A stretch of DNA of 64,000 nt, taken from NCBI GenBank assembly GCA_945866125.1, contig CAMBFZ010000002.1, positions 62,001 to 126,000 on the forward strand. Direction: 5' to 3'. Below the pieces are notes generated by a model. That model was not told the origin of the DNA, ran no database searches, and was given only the letters and a program-made list of their open reading frames with translations. Below are positions 34,741 to 42,605 of the stretch, in pieces (position 1 is the stretch's first letter; every line of letters starts with the position of its first letter). The stretch comes from Bordetella parapertussis (GTDB taxonomy: Bacteria > Pseudomonadota > Gammaproteobacteria > Burkholderiales > Burkholderiaceae_D). The position numbers and the translations under genes were made by a program.

Positions 34741-34771
34741 CGCGGGATGCATGGGCTGCATGCCTCCCGCG
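34741..34771. other. Long hairpin downstream of ppnP
   Basis: CGCGGGATGCATG and its partner CATGCCTCCCGCG pair over twelve positions with one mismatch. It has no T-run on either side. It is 25 bp beyond the ppnP stop and could be a Rho-independent stem without tract, or a repeat. Confidence 0.4.
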
Positions 34772-34795
34772 AATTAAAGAATGACTAAAGGCGTA

Positions 34796-35110
34796 TCAAC
34801 CGAAGTGACAAACGTAATCCAGCGTTTCAATAGTTTCGATATCAAAGCTTGAATTGCCCGGCACGTTGAAGCTCTGGCCGCCTTCGTAGGTTTTCCATTC
34901 ATCTTCGCCCTTGATGCGAATGCGGCATTTGCCTGCATTCAGCTCCATGATTTCCGGCGCACCGGTGTTGAAGACCAGCGTTGATGGAAAGATGACGCCG
35001 ACGGATTTTTTTGTGCCATCGGCGAAGACGATGTTGTGCGACACGCATTTGCCATCGAAATACAGATTGGCTTTTTTGATGACGGAGACGTTGTCGAATT
35101 GTGTGGTCAT
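34796..35110 (-). CDS. ppnP: Pyrimidine/purine nucleoside phosphorylase PpnP
   Basis: The 104-residue protein is the small cupin-fold PpnP (formerly DUF1255/YaiE), which phosphorolyses several nucleosides. Signatures are MTTQFDNVSVIKKANLYFDG, SHNIVFADGTKKSVGVIFPS, EIMELNAG and SFNVPGNSSFDIE. The ATG at 35110 follows AGGA and gives the conserved N-terminus; the open frame runs upstream into a repeat element and that reading is rejected. Confidence 0.94.
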   Translation of the reverse strand: MTTQFDNVSVIKKANLYFDGKCVSHNIVFADGTKKSVGVIFPSTLVFNTGAPEIMELNAGKCRIRIKGEDEWKTYEGGQSFNVPGNSSFDIETIETLDYVCHFG

Positions 35111-35137
35111 GTGATGTCCTGGAAAGTCAAATTCGGA

Positions 35138-35221
35138 GGTCATCCCAGCGAAGGCTGGGATCCAGTGTCTTTCTTAGTGCACCTTGAAAGCCACTGGGCC
35201 CCAGCCTTCGCTAGGGCGACC
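35138..35221. repeat. REP-like inverted pair
   Basis: The 30-bp segments 35138-35167 and 35192-35221 are inverted copies of each other (25 of 30 positions identical), each containing the palindromic core AGCGAAGGCTGGG. They flank a 24-bp spacer, the layout of bacterial interspersed mosaic elements. A related copy is at 40817-40846. It fills the space between ppnP and argG. Confidence 0.7.
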
Positions 35222-35230
35222 TTAGTTTTT

Positions 35231-36463
35231 TTACTGGCCGCGTTTGATACGCGCATTGGCCGCAATGCGCATGCGCAGGGCGTTGAGCTTGATGAAGCCG
35301 CCGGCATCAGCCTGATTGTAAGCGCCGCCATCTTCATCAAAGGTCGCAATGTTCATATCAAATAGCGAATCTGTTTTTGAATCGCGTGAGACCACGATCA
35401 CATTGCCCTTATAGAGCTTGACCCGTACCCAGCCATTGACGCTATGCTGAGTATGATCAATCAGCGTCTGAATCGCGACGCGCTCCGGTGCCCACCAGTA
35501 GCCGTTGTAAATCATCGATGCATAACGCGGCATCAGATCGTCTTTCAAATGCGCGACTTCGCGGTCCAGTGTAATGGACTCGATCGCACGGTGCGCGCGC
35601 AACATAATGGTGCCGCCCGGGGTTTCATAGCAACCGCGCGATTTCATGCCGACGTAACGGTTTTCGACCAAATCCAGACGGCCAATACCATGCTTGCCAC
35701 CCAAACGATTTAGCTCGGCCAGCACCGTTGCCGGCGACATGCGCTTGCCATTGAGTGCCACGATGTCGCCGCGTTCGTATTCGATATCAAGATATTCGGC
35801 GGCGTCGGGTGCGGCTTCGGGGCTGACGGTCCAGCGCCACATCGCTTCTTCGGCTTCGGCACTGGGATTTTCTAGATGACGGCCTTCAAAGCTGATGTGC
35901 AGCAGGTTGGCATCCATGGAGTAGGGCGCGCCACCATTTTTGTGTTTCATGTCGATTTCGATGCCCGCATCAGCGGCGTATTGCAACAGCTTTTCGCGTG
36001 ACAGCAAATCCCATTCGCGCCACGGTGCAATGATCTTCACGTTTGGCATCAAGGCATAGGCACCGAGTTCAAAACGTACCTGATCATTCCCTTTGCCGGT
36101 TGCGCCATGCGAGATCGCATCGGCACCGGTTTCGCGGGCAATTTCGATCAGGCGCTTGGCAATCAGCGGCCGCGCAATGGAGGTGCCGAGCAAATATTCA
36201 CCTTCGTAGACGGTGTTGGCGCGGAACATCGGGAAGACGAAATCGCGCACAAATTCTTCACGCACATCATCGATAAAAATATTTTCCGGCTTGATGCCGA
36301 ATTTGATGGCCTTCGTGCGTGCCGGCTCCAACTCTTCGCCCTGACCGAGATCGGCGGTGAAGGTAACGATCTCGCAGTGATAATGGTCTTGCAGCCATTT
36401 GAGAATGACTGAGGTGTCCAGGCCGCCCGAATAGGCGAGGACAACTTTATTGATGTCGCTCAT
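35231..36463 (-). CDS. argG: Argininosuccinate synthase
   Basis: The 410-residue enzyme joins citrulline and aspartate with ATP, the seventh step of arginine synthesis. It starts MSDINKVVLAYSGGLDTSVI, where SGGLDTS is the PP-loop that binds ATP, and contains GATGKGNDQVRFE and the citrulline-binding MKSRGCYETPGGT. The start at 36463 is supported by AAAGGAAAG upstream and by homology; the open frame continues upstream through a 12-bp tandem repeat that is clearly intergenic. It follows argF by 67 nt. Confidence 0.97.
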   Translation of the reverse strand: MSDINKVVLAYSGGLDTSVILKWLQDHYHCEIVTFTADLGQGEELEPARTKAIKFGIKPENIFIDDVREEFVRDFVFPMFRANTVYEGEYLLGTSIARPLIAKRLIEIARETGADAISHGATGKGNDQVRFELGAYALMPNVKIIAPWREWDLLSREKLLQYAADAGIEIDMKHKNGGAPYSMDANLLHISFEGRHLENPSAEAEEAMWRWTVSPEAAPDAAEYLDIEYERGDIVALNGKRMSPATVLAELNRLGGKHGIGRLDLVENRYVGMKSRGCYETPGGTIMLRAHRAIESITLDREVAHLKDDLMPRYASMIYNGYWWAPERVAIQTLIDHTQHSVNGWVRVKLYKGNVIVVSRDSKTDSLFDMNIATFDEDGGAYNQADAGGFIKLNALRMRIAANARIKRGQ

Positions 36464-36479
36464 GCTCTTGCTTTCCTTT

Positions 36480-36527
36480 AGGTCTTCAGTGAGGTCTTTG
36501 GTGAGGTCTTTGTTGATGTCTTCAGTA
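36480..36527. repeat. Four 12-bp tandem repeats between argF and argG
   Basis: On the plus strand AGGTCTTCAGTG, AGGTCTTTGGTG, AGGTCTTTGTTG and ATGTCTTCAGTA follow one another without gaps, taking up 48 of the 67 bases between the two genes. Read on the minus strand the unit is AAAGACCTCACC-like and keeps an open frame into argG. Confidence 0.85.
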
Positions 36528-36530
36528 CGT

Positions 36531-37442
36531 CTACAGCTTACCCAGCACCAGATATTCGAGCAGGGCTTTTTGAACGTGCAAGCGGTTTTCCGCTTCGTCC
36601 CATACGACCGACTGCGGGCCGTCAATCACCTCTGCCGAGACTTCTTCGCCGCGGTGGGCTGGCAGACAGTGCATGAACAGCGCATCGGGCTGGGCCCGTT
36701 GCATCTTGGCCGCGTCGACGATCCAGCCATCGAAGGCTTTGAGGCGTGCTGCGTTTTCTTGTTCGTAACCCATGCTGGTCCACACGTCCGTGGTCACCAA
36801 ATGCGCACCGGCACACGCCGCCGCCGGATCGGAAAATACCGTATAGCGCAGGTTATCGCGTGAGATCAGTGCAGGGTTGAGTGCGTAGCCAACCGGTGTC
36901 GAGACGTTTACGTGAAAGCCGAATACTTCGGCTGCCTGCAGCCACGAGTACAGCATATTGTTGGCGTCGCCAATCCAGGCCACTGTCTTGCCGGCGATTG
37001 AGCCACGGTGCTCAATGAAGGTAAAGACATCCGCAAACACTTGGCATGGATGATATTCATTGGTCAGGCCATTAATGACCGGCACGCGCGAGTTGGCAGC
37101 GAAGCGCTCAATGATCTCCTGACCGAACGTGCGGATCATGATCACGTCGCACATGCGGGACATCACTTGCGCAGCATCTTCGACCGGCTCACCTCGACCG
37201 AGCTGACTGTCGCGCGTGTTGAGGTAAATGGCCGCCCCGCCGAGTTGATGCATGCCGGCTTCAAATGAAAGCCGGGTGCGGGTCGAATTTTTTTCGAACA
37301 CCATCACCAACGTGCGATCTAGCAGCGGATGATGCGGCTCGTAGTTTTTGAATTTGCGTTTGATGACTTTGGTGCGCTCGATCAGGTACGTGTACTCATC
37401 GAGAGTGAGGTCAGCAAACTGCAGGAAGTGTTTGATTGCCAT
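36531..37442 (-). CDS. argF: Ornithine carbamoyltransferase
   Basis: The 303-residue enzyme makes citrulline from ornithine and carbamoyl phosphate. The carbamoyl-phosphate loop is STRTRLSFE, with HPCQ (DEYHPCQVFADVF context) and the ornithine-binding HCLPAHRGEE. The N-terminus MAIKHFLQFADLTLDEY matches relatives, so the start is right, yet the bases just before it are a T-run belonging to an intrinsic terminator rather than a ribosome-binding site. It is cotranscribed with argG on the same strand. Confidence 0.96.
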   Translation of the reverse strand: MAIKHFLQFADLTLDEYTYLIERTKVIKRKFKNYEPHHPLLDRTLVMVFEKNSTRTRLSFEAGMHQLGGAAIYLNTRDSQLGRGEPVEDAAQVMSRMCDVIMIRTFGQEIIERFAANSRVPVINGLTNEYHPCQVFADVFTFIEHRGSIAGKTVAWIGDANNMLYSWLQAAEVFGFHVNVSTPVGYALNPALISRDNLRYTVFSDPAAACAGAHLVTTDVWTSMGYEQENAARLKAFDGWIVDAAKMQRAQPDALFMHCLPAHRGEEVSAEVIDGPQSVVWDEAENRLHVQKALLEYLVLGKL

Positions 37443-37446
37443 AAAT

Positions 37447-37479
37447 AAAAAACGGCGGCCAGTTGCGCGCCTGCCGCCG
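37447..37479 (-). terminator. Intrinsic terminator abutting the argF start codon
   Basis: On the reverse strand CGGCGGCAG (37479-37471) pairs with CTGGCCGCCG (37462-37453, one bulged G) around an eight-base loop and is followed by TTTTTTATTT, which ends at the argF ATG. The same 5' arm is perfectly complementary to CTGCCGCCG at 37539-37531, just after the rsgA stop. Confidence 0.78.
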
Positions 37480-37497
37480 AATGATGTAACCCGTTGG

Positions 37498-37503
37498 ATT
37501 ATA
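37498..37503 (-). promoter_or_regulatory. -10 box of the argF promoter
   Basis: Perfect TATAAT on the reverse strand at 37503-37498, in the 98-bp gap between rsgA and argF. The -35 region (TGTTAT, 17 bp upstream) is weak. A transcript starting here would meet the terminator within 15 nt. Confidence 0.5.
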
Positions 37504-37540
37504 AAGGATTTGCTGGCCCGATAACAGTCCCGGCGGCAGC

Positions 37541-38431
37541 CTAATACAAGGTCTGCGACGCCTCGTGCAAGAGCTGACGGTATAAATCATGCCGCGCGCG
37601 GGCAATATGACCCTCTGCCATACCCTGCAAGATAGCGCAGCCGGGTTCATTCAAATGATGGCAGTTATAAAAACGGCATGTGCCGAGGTGCGCAGCAAAT
37701 TCCGGAAAGGCGCGTTCGAGCATACCTTCGGAGAGCTGGTAGAGTCCAAATTCCTGAAAACCCGGCGAGTCAATAATGCTGGTTTGCGCGTCAATCGCGT
37801 AGAGGCGGGTGAAAGTGGTGGTGTGCTTGCCGGTATCGAGTGCGGCCGAAATTTCGCGCACCGCGATGGCCGCGTCGGGTACCAGCAAATTGACCAGCGA
37901 CGATTTGCCCATCCCCGACTGCCCAATCAGGATCGTCGACTGATGCGCCAGCAGAGGCGTCAAGGTAGCAATGGTCGCAGCAGGGTCTTTGGTGGCGGTG
38001 ACTTCATGAACCGGATAGCCCAGTCCGGCGTACAAGGCCAGCCGTTTGCGGGTGGCCGCAAGATTGTCTGTGACGTCGATTTTGTTAAGAATAAGGTGGG
38101 CTTTGACCCCGGCTGATTCGGCGGCGACCAAGGCGCGCGACACCAGGTCTTCGGTAAAACCGGGCTCGGTGGCAACGACAATAAAAAGTTGGGTCACATT
38201 CGCTGCGAGCAGCTTGGATTTGTACTGATCAGATCGGTACAGCAGCGCGCTACGCGGCAGAATTTCTTCGATCACGCCCTGATCTGCCGACGTCAGCGCA
38301 AAGCGCACACGGTCACCGACGGCGACATCACTTTTTTTGCCACGGGTGACGCATTGCAGAAAACGGCCGTCTGCTTGCGCCAGATAGTGCCGGCCGTGGG
38401 CGGCAACGATCAGTCCAGATTGGTCGGCCAT
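37541..38431 (-). CDS. rsgA: Ribosome small-subunit-dependent GTPase RsgA
   Basis: The 296-residue circularly permuted GTPase helps the late maturation of the 30S subunit. The order of motifs is that of the permuted family: G4 (LILNKIDVTD) comes before G1 (GQSGMGKSSLVN) and G3 (DSPGFQEF). An N-terminal OB domain precedes them and a C-terminal zinc site (CRFYNCHHLNEPGC) follows. It begins 3 nt after the phhB stop, and the STE24-like gene lies upstream, giving a compact minus-strand run also seen in other Burkholderiales. Confidence 0.95.
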   Translation of the reverse strand: MADQSGLIVAAHGRHYLAQADGRFLQCVTRGKKSDVAVGDRVRFALTSADQGVIEEILPRSALLYRSDQYKSKLLAANVTQLFIVVATEPGFTEDLVSRALVAAESAGVKAHLILNKIDVTDNLAATRKRLALYAGLGYPVHEVTATKDPAATIATLTPLLAHQSTILIGQSGMGKSSLVNLLVPDAAIAVREISAALDTGKHTTTFTRLYAIDAQTSIIDSPGFQEFGLYQLSEGMLERAFPEFAAHLGTCRFYNCHHLNEPGCAILQGMAEGHIARARHDLYRQLLHEASQTLY

Positions 38432-38434
38432 GTC

Positions 38435-38785
38435 TCAGGAAAAGCCATGCTGAAACACCGCATCGATTTTGGCAGCACAAATAAAATCATTGTCCGACAA
38501 ACCGCCCTTGCCGGCATTGACTGAATGGGTGTCGTACTTCACGGTACAACGCTGATAGGTGAGGATGAGTTCGGGATGATGATCTTCCTGATGAATGACA
38601 GAAGCGATCGCATTCACGAAAGCGATGTTCTGATGGTAGTCCTTCAGGCCAAAGCAGCGTACCAGCTTGCCGTGCTCAAGGGACCAGTCTGGCAAAGCCG
38701 CCAGTGCAGCGCTGATATCAGCCTCCGATGCCGCCTCGGACAAGTGGCGGCAGGCGCGCTGCAGAAGATCGGTCCGTGTCACCAT
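38435..38785 (-). CDS. phhB: Pterin-4a-carbinolamine dehydratase
   Basis: The 116-residue protein is the PCD/DCoH family enzyme that dehydrates 4a-hydroxytetrahydropterin, recycling the cofactor of phenylalanine hydroxylase. Signature: HHPELILTYQRCTVKYDTHS, with the catalytic histidines, and GLSDNDFICAAKID. No phhA is in this window, so the partner hydroxylase, if any, is elsewhere; the family also serves molybdopterin and other roles. Three nt separate it from rsgA and only a few from the STE24-like gene. Confidence 0.92.
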   Translation of the reverse strand: MVTRTDLLQRACRHLSEAASEADISAALAALPDWSLEHGKLVRCFGLKDYHQNIAFVNAIASVIHQEDHHPELILTYQRCTVKYDTHSVNAGKGGLSDNDFICAAKIDAVFQHGFS

Positions 38786-38788
38786 CCT

Positions 38789-40045
38789 TTATCGCGCCAG
38801 CAGACGCGCCACCCGTAGACTGGCCGGGGGATGAGAATCATAAAAAGCCGAGTGTAAGGGATCCGGTGTCAGCGTCGACGCATTATCTTCATAGAGTTTG
38901 ACGAGCGCGGAGATCAAGTCTTGCGAGCTGCTGTGCTCTGCCGCAAAAGCATCGGCTTCAAACTCATGCTTACGCGAACTCAGTGAGGTCAGTGGTGAAA
39001 GAAGGAAGGTAAAGACCGGCAGCGCAAACATGAACAGGATCAGCGCCATGGCATCATTGCTGGCGTCCATCATTGGCGTGACACCGAGCCCCTGATAGAA
39101 CCACATTTGCGTTTTCAAAAAGCCCAGCAAGGCCAGAAAAACTAAAGACAGCGCAAACATCACCGCAATACGCTTGATCACATGGTGCAGTTTGAAATGT
39201 CCTAGCTCATGTGCGAGAACTGCTTCGATTTCGTTGGGCGCCAATCGCGAGAGCAGGGTGTCAAAAAACACGATGCGCTTGGCCGCACCAAAGCCGGAAA
39301 AATAGGCATTGCCATGGGCGCTGCGACGCGAGCCGTCCATCACGAATAAACCCTTGCTGGCAAAGCCCACTCGTTTCATCAGACCTTCAATGCGGGCTCG
39401 CAGACTCTCATCTTGCAGCGGCGTAAATTTATTGAACAGCGGCGCGACCACGCTCTGATAAAACCCCAGCATCAGCACCTGAAAGCCGCACCACAGCACC
39501 CAGGCATAAAGCCACCACAGCTCGCCTGCTTTGTCCATCAGGGTGAGCGTGACCCAGATTAATGGCAGGCCAATGACGGCGCCTACCAGTGTATTTTTCA
39601 GCATGTCGGAAAAAAATAAGCCGCGGCTCATCTTGTTGAAACCGAAGTGTTGTTCCAGCGTGAACTGCTTGTAATAATCAAACGGCAAATCAATCACGCT
39701 TGAGATCAGGACCACCGCTGCCAATAAACTGATCTGATAGCCGATGCCGGGGCCGGCGAGGGAGACTAGGTGTACCGAGAGCCATTGCAAGCCGCCGAGC
39801 AAGGTAAAGCCGACCAGCACAACGGCATTCACGACCAGCATGACCAGTTTTAATTTGGTCTTGGCGATGGTGTAGTCGGCTGCTTTTTGGTGGGCCGCAA
39901 GCGGGATTTTTTGGGCGAATTGTTCAGGAACGGCGTCGCGGTGGGTGGCGACATGGCGCAGTTGTCGCCCGCTCAGCCAGAGTTTGACGCTCAGTGTGGC
40001 CAGCAAAAATGCGGCGAACAAAAAGGAAAAGGTTTGTGAATCCAT
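38789..40045 (-). CDS. STE24-like M48 membrane metallopeptidase
   Basis: The 418-residue integral membrane protein resembles CAAX prenyl protease 1 (STE24): several transmembrane segments, the zinc motif AVLAHELGHFKLHH (HExxH at about 278-282), SGFGAAKRIVFFDTLLSRL before it and the third ligand in RKHEFEADAFA. Bacterial members are thought to act in membrane protein quality control. In contrast to the lipoprotein at 6898, the catalytic motif is intact. The ATG at 40045 gives the expected start (MDSQTFSFLFAAFLLATL); a longer frame reaches into the divergent orn promoter. Confidence 0.92.
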   Translation of the reverse strand: MDSQTFSFLFAAFLLATLSVKLWLSGRQLRHVATHRDAVPEQFAQKIPLAAHQKAADYTIAKTKLKLVMLVVNAVVLVGFTLLGGLQWLSVHLVSLAGPGIGYQISLLAAVVLISSVIDLPFDYYKQFTLEQHFGFNKMSRGLFFSDMLKNTLVGAVIGLPLIWVTLTLMDKAGELWWLYAWVLWCGFQVLMLGFYQSVVAPLFNKFTPLQDESLRARIEGLMKRVGFASKGLFVMDGSRRSAHGNAYFSGFGAAKRIVFFDTLLSRLAPNEIEAVLAHELGHFKLHHVIKRIAVMFALSLVFLALLGFLKTQMWFYQGLGVTPMMDASNDAMALILFMFALPVFTFLLSPLTSLSSRKHEFEADAFAAEHSSSQDLISALVKLYEDNASTLTPDPLHSAFYDSHPPASLRVARLLAR

Positions 40046-40113
40046 GCTGTGCCTATGAGAAAATGGCGCTTTTGCAGCCACAGAAAGTGGCTTGCGCTCC
40101 AAGGAAATCAATT

Positions 40114-40701
40114 ATGTCACAAGCCATCGAAGCGCATCCGACCCTGCTGCCAGTCATCCGGCCCAATGAATTCAACCTGGTCTGGATTGATATGGAGATG
40201 ACGGGTCTGGATCCCGACAATGACCGTATTATCGAAGTCGCCGCCGTGGTCACAGACCCCGAGCTTAATATCCTTGCTGAAGGGCCGGTCTTTGTGATCC
40301 ACCAGAGCGATGCGCTGCTCGATGGGATGGACGCGTGGAACAAGGGCACCCATGGCAGATCGGGCTTGATTGAGCGCGTCAAGGCATCCGTGGTGACAGA
40401 GGCCGAAGCCGAGTTGGCGTTGATTGCGTTTTTAAAGCGCTACGTACCAAGTGGTAAATCACCGATGTGCGGCAACTCCATTTGCCAAGATCGCCGCTTC
40501 ATGGCGCGCGGCATGCCCAAACTGGAAGCGTTTTTTCATTATCGCAATCTTGATGTATCGACCTTGAAAGAATTATGTAAGCGCTGGAAGCCCGAGCTGG
40601 CGGCGGGATTTAAAAAACATCAAATGCATACGGCCTTGGCCGACATCCTTGAGTCAATCGAAGAACTTAAGTATTACCGCGAGCATTTTATTAAAGCTTA
40701 A
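40114..40701 (+). CDS. orn: Oligoribonuclease
   Basis: The 195-residue DEDDh exonuclease degrades 2-5-mer RNAs and the pGpG left from cyclic di-GMP breakdown. The exonuclease motifs are visible: Exo I LVWIDMEMTGLDPDND, Exo II GNSICQDRRFM and Exo III HTALADILESIEEL. AAGGAAA precedes the ATG at 40114. It is divergent from the STE24-like gene, an arrangement conserved in betaproteobacteria. Confidence 0.96.
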   Translation: MSQAIEAHPTLLPVIRPNEFNLVWIDMEMTGLDPDNDRIIEVAAVVTDPELNILAEGPVFVIHQSDALLDGMDAWNKGTHGRSGLIERVKASVVTEAEAELALIAFLKRYVPSGKSPMCGNSICQDRRFMARGMPKLEAFFHYRNLDVSTLKELCKRWKPELAAGFKKHQMHTALADILESIEELKYYREHFIKA

Positions 40702-40816
40702 TCGCACGGCTTCATTTCCCCTCCTTACCCCGAATGCCACTAAATCCCAATTTTCATCGGGATGAAGGCAGTGGATGGGATGACGTTGGTCGTGGGGCGG
40801 ACACCCAAAAACCCAA

Positions 40817-40846
40817 GCGTCGCCCCAGCGCAGGCTGAGGCGACGC
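40817..40846. repeat. Solitary REP-like hairpin
   Basis: GCGTCGCC (40817-40824) and GGCGACGC (40839-40846) form a perfect eight-pair stem. The loop side contains CAGCGCAGGCTGAG, closely matching the core of the REP-like pair at 35138-35221. It lies between orn and the UPF0149 gene, which converge here, and may also stop transcription. Confidence 0.6.
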
Positions 40847-40864
40847 ATCGTGCAGCACCGGCCG

Positions 40865-41452
40865 TCAGTGTTTCTTGGCAGCCTTCCAAAAACGATCGAT
40901 CTGCGCAATCGATGCTTCAATTGCAACGGCGAGCTTATGACACTTGAGCGGATCGGCCACCAGCGGTAATTCGTCTTCTTCAATCTCTTCGGCGCCGAGT
41001 AAATAAATCGGTCGCAATAAGCCCGCTTGCGGTGAATCCCATAGTGGCTGCCAGGCTTCTTCGCACAGACTCAAGCCTTCCATAAATCCCCAGGCCCAGG
41101 CTTCTGCGTCAAGCACCTGCTTGCCCTGCCATTCGTGCTCGCAAAACAGCGGCTCGAAATCATTCGGTGCAACTTCGAGGGTAATGACGATCTCTTTCAG
41201 CACCCGCTCAATGAGGCCGCTCACCCGCGCCGCTTCGGCGGCCGAACTAAACACCGGCGCATCTTCAGGATCCGGCCCCCACACGAGGGGCAGCCACTCG
41301 TCGATCCCGACCGCCTCGGGACCCGCTGCAATCGCCGTCAGGTAGCCATGCAGCGCGTCCATCGTCATGGCTTCGTCGCCGCAGCGATCGGAAAGGAGAA
41401 ACTGATCGAGTTCTTCGAACTCTTTGTCGGACAATAATTGGTCGGGGGACAT
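40865..41452 (-). CDS. UPF0149 family protein (YecA/YgfB type)
   Basis: The 195-residue acidic protein matches UPF0149: the block from DQFLLSDRCGDEAMTMDALH to GYLTAIAAGPEAVG, with WLPLVWG, and the later EAWAWGFMEGLSLCEEAW are characteristic. Many YecA relatives end in a SEC-C zinc motif; this one ends in a basic RFWKAAKKH with no such cysteines. The function of the family is not established. The start at 41452 is chosen as the first Met (MSPDQLLSD) that fits the family; upstream the frame overlaps the divergent srkA gene. Confidence 0.82.
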   Translation of the reverse strand: MSPDQLLSDKEFEELDQFLLSDRCGDEAMTMDALHGYLTAIAAGPEAVGIDEWLPLVWGPDPEDAPVFSSAAEAARVSGLIERVLKEIVITLEVAPNDFEPLFCEHEWQGKQVLDAEAWAWGFMEGLSLCEEAWQPLWDSPQAGLLRPIYLLGAEEIEEDELPLVADPLKCHKLAVAIEASIAQIDRFWKAAKKH

Positions 41453-41516
41453 GAGGCAGACTTTGCATGAAAAGGAATCGGACAGTGTAACCGCATCGTC
41501 AGTCAACGCGCATACA

Positions 41517-42527
41517 ATGAACGCCATGACCGATTCTGCACCTTACTCTCCCCCTGACTCCTTCGCCGGACTAGAGCCCGGCATCGTCCTTGATGCGCTC
41601 GATAGCGTTGGTTTGCACGGCGATAGCCGCTTGCTGGCACTAAACAGTTATGAAAATCGTGTGTATCAGATTGGTATGGAGCAGGGTCCTGCTGTCGTGG
41701 TCAAGTTTTACCGGCCCCTGCGCTGGAGTGATGCGGCAATTTTGGAAGAGCACCAATTCGTCAACGAATTAGTCGAGCACGAAATACCGGTGGTGCCGCC
41801 GATGACGATTGCAGCGAGCACCTTGCAGCAGTATGAGGGTTATCGTTTCGCCGTTTTCCCGCGTCAGGGCGGGCGTGCCCCTGAGCTTGATCGTGCCGGC
41901 ACACTCGAGTGGCTGGGTCGGCTGATGGGCCGCATTCATGCCGTCGGTCATCGGCGCGCTTATGGTGCACGTCCTGCCATCGACATGCAAACCTTTGGCA
42001 CAGAGCCACGTGCCTGGTTGCTGGCGAACGATTTCATCCCGCCCGAATTACAAGAGAGCTGGCAGAGCGTCACGACGCAAGCCCTGCAAGGCGTGGCGCA
42101 TTGTTATGCACGTGCCGGTGATGTGACGATGCTGCGTTTGCATGGTGACTGCCATGTCGGCAATGTGTTGTGGACCGATGAGGGGCCGCATTTTGTTGAT
42201 TTTGACGATAGCCGCAGCGGTCCGGCACTGCAAGACCTGTGGATGCTGCTCTCAGGTGAGCGTGGTGACATGACCCGCCAACTGGGTGATCTGCTTGCAG
42301 GCTATGAAGATTTTTTTGAGTTCGATCCGCGTCAACTGCATCTGCTTGAAGCGCTGCGTACCTTGCGGCTGCTGCACTACTCGGCCTGGCTGGCGATGCG
42401 CTGGCATGACCCTGCCTTTCCGCTAGCTTTCCCCTGGTTTAATACCGTGCGTTATTGGCAAGACCGCATCCTTGAGCTACGCGAACAGATCGCACTGATG
42501 GATGAGCCGCCACTCTGGCAGCTTTGA
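41517..42527 (+). CDS. srkA: Stress response Ser/Thr kinase SrkA (YihE)
   Basis: The 336-residue protein is the aminoglycoside-phosphotransferase-like kinase SrkA/YihE, which in E. coli counteracts the MazF-linked death pathway during envelope stress. Motifs: NSYENRVYQIG and VVVKFYRP (nucleotide-binding Lys), the catalytic HGDCHVGNVLW and the metal-binding FVDFDDSRSG. Two ATGs (41517 and 41526) lack good ribosome-binding sites; a TACAAT sits 7 nt before the second. Its stop overlaps the FNR-type box controlling the next gene. Confidence 0.9.
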   Translation: MNAMTDSAPYSPPDSFAGLEPGIVLDALDSVGLHGDSRLLALNSYENRVYQIGMEQGPAVVVKFYRPLRWSDAAILEEHQFVNELVEHEIPVVPPMTIAASTLQQYEGYRFAVFPRQGGRAPELDRAGTLEWLGRLMGRIHAVGHRRAYGARPAIDMQTFGTEPRAWLLANDFIPPELQESWQSVTTQALQGVAHCYARAGDVTMLRLHGDCHVGNVLWTDEGPHFVDFDDSRSGPALQDLWMLLSGERGDMTRQLGDLLAGYEDFFEFDPRQLHLLEALRTLRLLHYSAWLAMRWHDPAFPLAFPWFNTVRYWQDRILELREQIALMDEPPLWQL

Positions 42528-42565
42528 TGCAGGTCAAGTTTTTTGTGCTCCCCTTTTGCTACAGT
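42524..42565 (+). promoter_or_regulatory. FNR-type box and -10 of uspA
   Basis: TTGATGCAGGTCAA (42524-42537) matches the FNR consensus except for one base of the right half-site. A TACAGT hexamer at 42560-42565 lies exactly where the -10 should be if the box is centred at -41.5, predicting a start near 42572. Confidence 0.7.
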
Positions 42566-42605
42566 CAGGCTCCGCTGATTGCATTATGTTCAAGAAGGGG
42601 CTGCC

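Noticed and set aside
36464..36625. 54-residue N-terminal extension of argG
   Set aside because: It translates the tandem repeats and the end of argF; the conserved argG N-terminus begins at 36463 after a good ribosome-binding site.
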